Positions 4,258-5,087 of a DNA stretch of 5,087 nucleotides are shown here, one piece after another. The stretch is from Flavobacteriaceae bacterium (GTDB lineage: Bacteria > Bacteroidota > Bacteroidia > Flavobacteriales > Flavobacteriaceae), in assembly GCA_030694835.1 (NCBI GenBank), contig JAUYUF010000036.1:1-5087 (forward strand), written 5' to 3'. The notes beneath the pieces were generated by a model. That model did not search any database, was not told where the DNA came from, and was given only the letters and a program-made list of their open reading frames with translations. The stretch's first letter is position 1. Each line of letters opens with the position of its first letter. Both the position numbers and the translations under genes were made by a program.

Positions 4258-5087
4258 ATGAGTTTTTTAAAAGAAATACAACGCAGAAGAACCTTTGGTA
4301 TAATTTCACATCCTGATGCTGGTAAAACAACATTAACAGAAAAACTATTACTTTATGGTGGAGCTATTCAAGAAGCTGGAGCTGTAAAAAGTAATAAAAT
4401 TAAAAAAGGAGCTACTTCCGATTTTATGGAAATCGAGCGTCAGCGTGGTATTTCTGTTGCAACATCTGTTTTAGCATTTGAATATAAAAATAAGAAAATC
4501 AATATCTTAGATACTCCCGGTCATAAAGATTTTGCTGAAGATACGTTTAGAACCTTAACAGCTGTTGATAGTGTTATTGTTGTTATTGATGTTGCAAAAG
4601 GTGTTGAAGAACAAACAGAAAAGTTAGTTGAAGTTTGCAGAATGCGCAATATTCCAATGATTGTTTTTATCAATAAATTAGATAGAGAAGGAAAAGATGC
4701 ATTCGATTTAATGGATGAAGTGGAACAAAAACTAGGTTTACGAGTTACTCCATTAAGTTTCCCCATTGGAATGGGTTATGATTTTAAAGGAATCTATAAT
4801 ATTTGGGATAAGAAGCTAAATTTATTTTCACCTGATCAAAAACAAAAAATTTCATCAGGAATTGAATTTACTGATATAGAAAGTAAAGAACTCGAACAAT
4901 TTGTAGGCCTAAAATCAGCAAACAAACTTAGAGAAGAATTAGAATTAGTTTATGAAGTTTATCCTGATTTTAATAGAGATGAATATTTAAATGGTGATTT
5001 ACAACCTGTATTTTTTGGTTCTGCATTAAATAATTTTGGAGTAAAAGAATTGTTAGAATGTTTTATCGAAATTGCCCCTACCCCACG
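4258..5087 (+). CDS. prfC: Peptide chain release factor 3 (RF3), N-terminal part, truncated by window edge
   Basis: The first 276 codons of a translational GTPase; the family is about 530 aa, so roughly half is present and the frame is open to the window end. RF3 recycles RF1 and RF2 from the ribosome after peptide release, using GTP. The G domain is intact. G1 is SHPDAGKTT (residues 17-25), the form typical of RF3 rather than the AHVDHGKTT-type motif of elongation factors. The switch region is ERQRGISVATSV (60-71), G3 is DTPGH (85-89), G4 is NKLD (139-142) and G5 is GSA (254-256). The PIGMG segment (169-173) and an APTP block at the end of the visible part also fit RF3. ATG 4258 gives the standard MSFLKEIQRRRTFGIISHPD start. 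It is transcribed from its own promoter, divergent from idi. Confidence 0.96.
   Translation, partial: MSFLKEIQRRRTFGIISHPDAGKTTLTEKLLLYGGAIQEAGAVKSNKIKKGATSDFMEIERQRGISVATSVLAFEYKNKKINILDTPGHKDFAEDTFRTLTAVDSVIVVIDVAKGVEEQTEKLVEVCRMRNIPMIVFINKLDREGKDAFDLMDEVEQKLGLRVTPLSFPIGMGYDFKGIYNIWDKKLNLFSPDQKQKISSGIEFTDIESKELEQFVGLKSANKLREELELVYEVYPDFNRDEYLNGDLQPVFFGSALNNFGVKELLECFIEIAPTP

Noticed and set aside
4521..4766. 81-aa ORF on the minus strand, serine/threonine-rich
   Set aside because: It is the antisense shadow of the prfC G domain (DTPGH to the segment after NKLD).
1..5087. Novel defence system, mobile element, CRISPR array, riboswitch or tRNA
   Set aside because: All sizeable ORFs are recognisable housekeeping or conserved small genes, spacers are short and AT-rich, and no direct repeats, cloverleaf or conserved structured leader could be seen by eye.

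Overview
The window is very AT-rich, with short intergenic gaps and no obvious Shine-Dalgarno sequences. Several genes are preceded by good matches to the Bacteroidota promoter -7 element TAnnTTTG. The proteins, including an idi/6-pyruvoyl-tetrahydropterin-synthase pair next to prfC, fit a low-GC marine or host-associated member of the Flavobacteriia, probably Flavobacteriaceae. This is ordinary chromosomal housekeeping DNA. I see no mobile element, CRISPR array, RNA gene, phage gene or defence system.

Layout. (1) 1-233 (+) is the C-terminal end of a gene whose body lies to the left; its identity is uncertain. (2) 317-1267 (+) encodes an OxyR-type peroxide sensor of the LysR family, with the redox cysteine pair at positions 199 and 208. 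It ends in a strong hairpin shared with the convergent gene on the other side. (3) Two small genes on the minus strand follow, of 65 aa (1281-1478) and 88 aa (1531-1797). I recall both as Bacteroidota-type conserved hypothetical proteins, with no known function. (4) A divergent spacer (1798-2016) holds perfect -7 elements on both strands. (5) 2017-3024 (+) encodes an adenosine-deaminase-superfamily enzyme whose C-terminal motifs look like the adenine deaminase branch. A 26-bp perfect palindrome terminates it. (6) A minus-strand cluster reads right to left: idi (isopentenyl-diphosphate isomerase), a 6-pyruvoyl-tetrahydropterin-synthase/QueD-type enzyme 3 bp downstream, and a 38-aa lysine-rich ORF that is easily missed. 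(7) prfC (release factor 3) is transcribed divergently from idi and runs off the right edge after 276 codons.

Functionally the genes are largely independent: oxidative stress sensing, purine salvage, isoprenoid precursor balance, pterin or queuosine chemistry, and translation termination. The most useful results are start-site corrections. Three genes have upstream in-frame TTG codons that would extend them, and in two of these the TTG is the last three bases of the promoter -7 element, so it should not be transcribed. Other useful results are the unlisted lysine-rich small ORF and the probable substrate reassignment of the deaminase.
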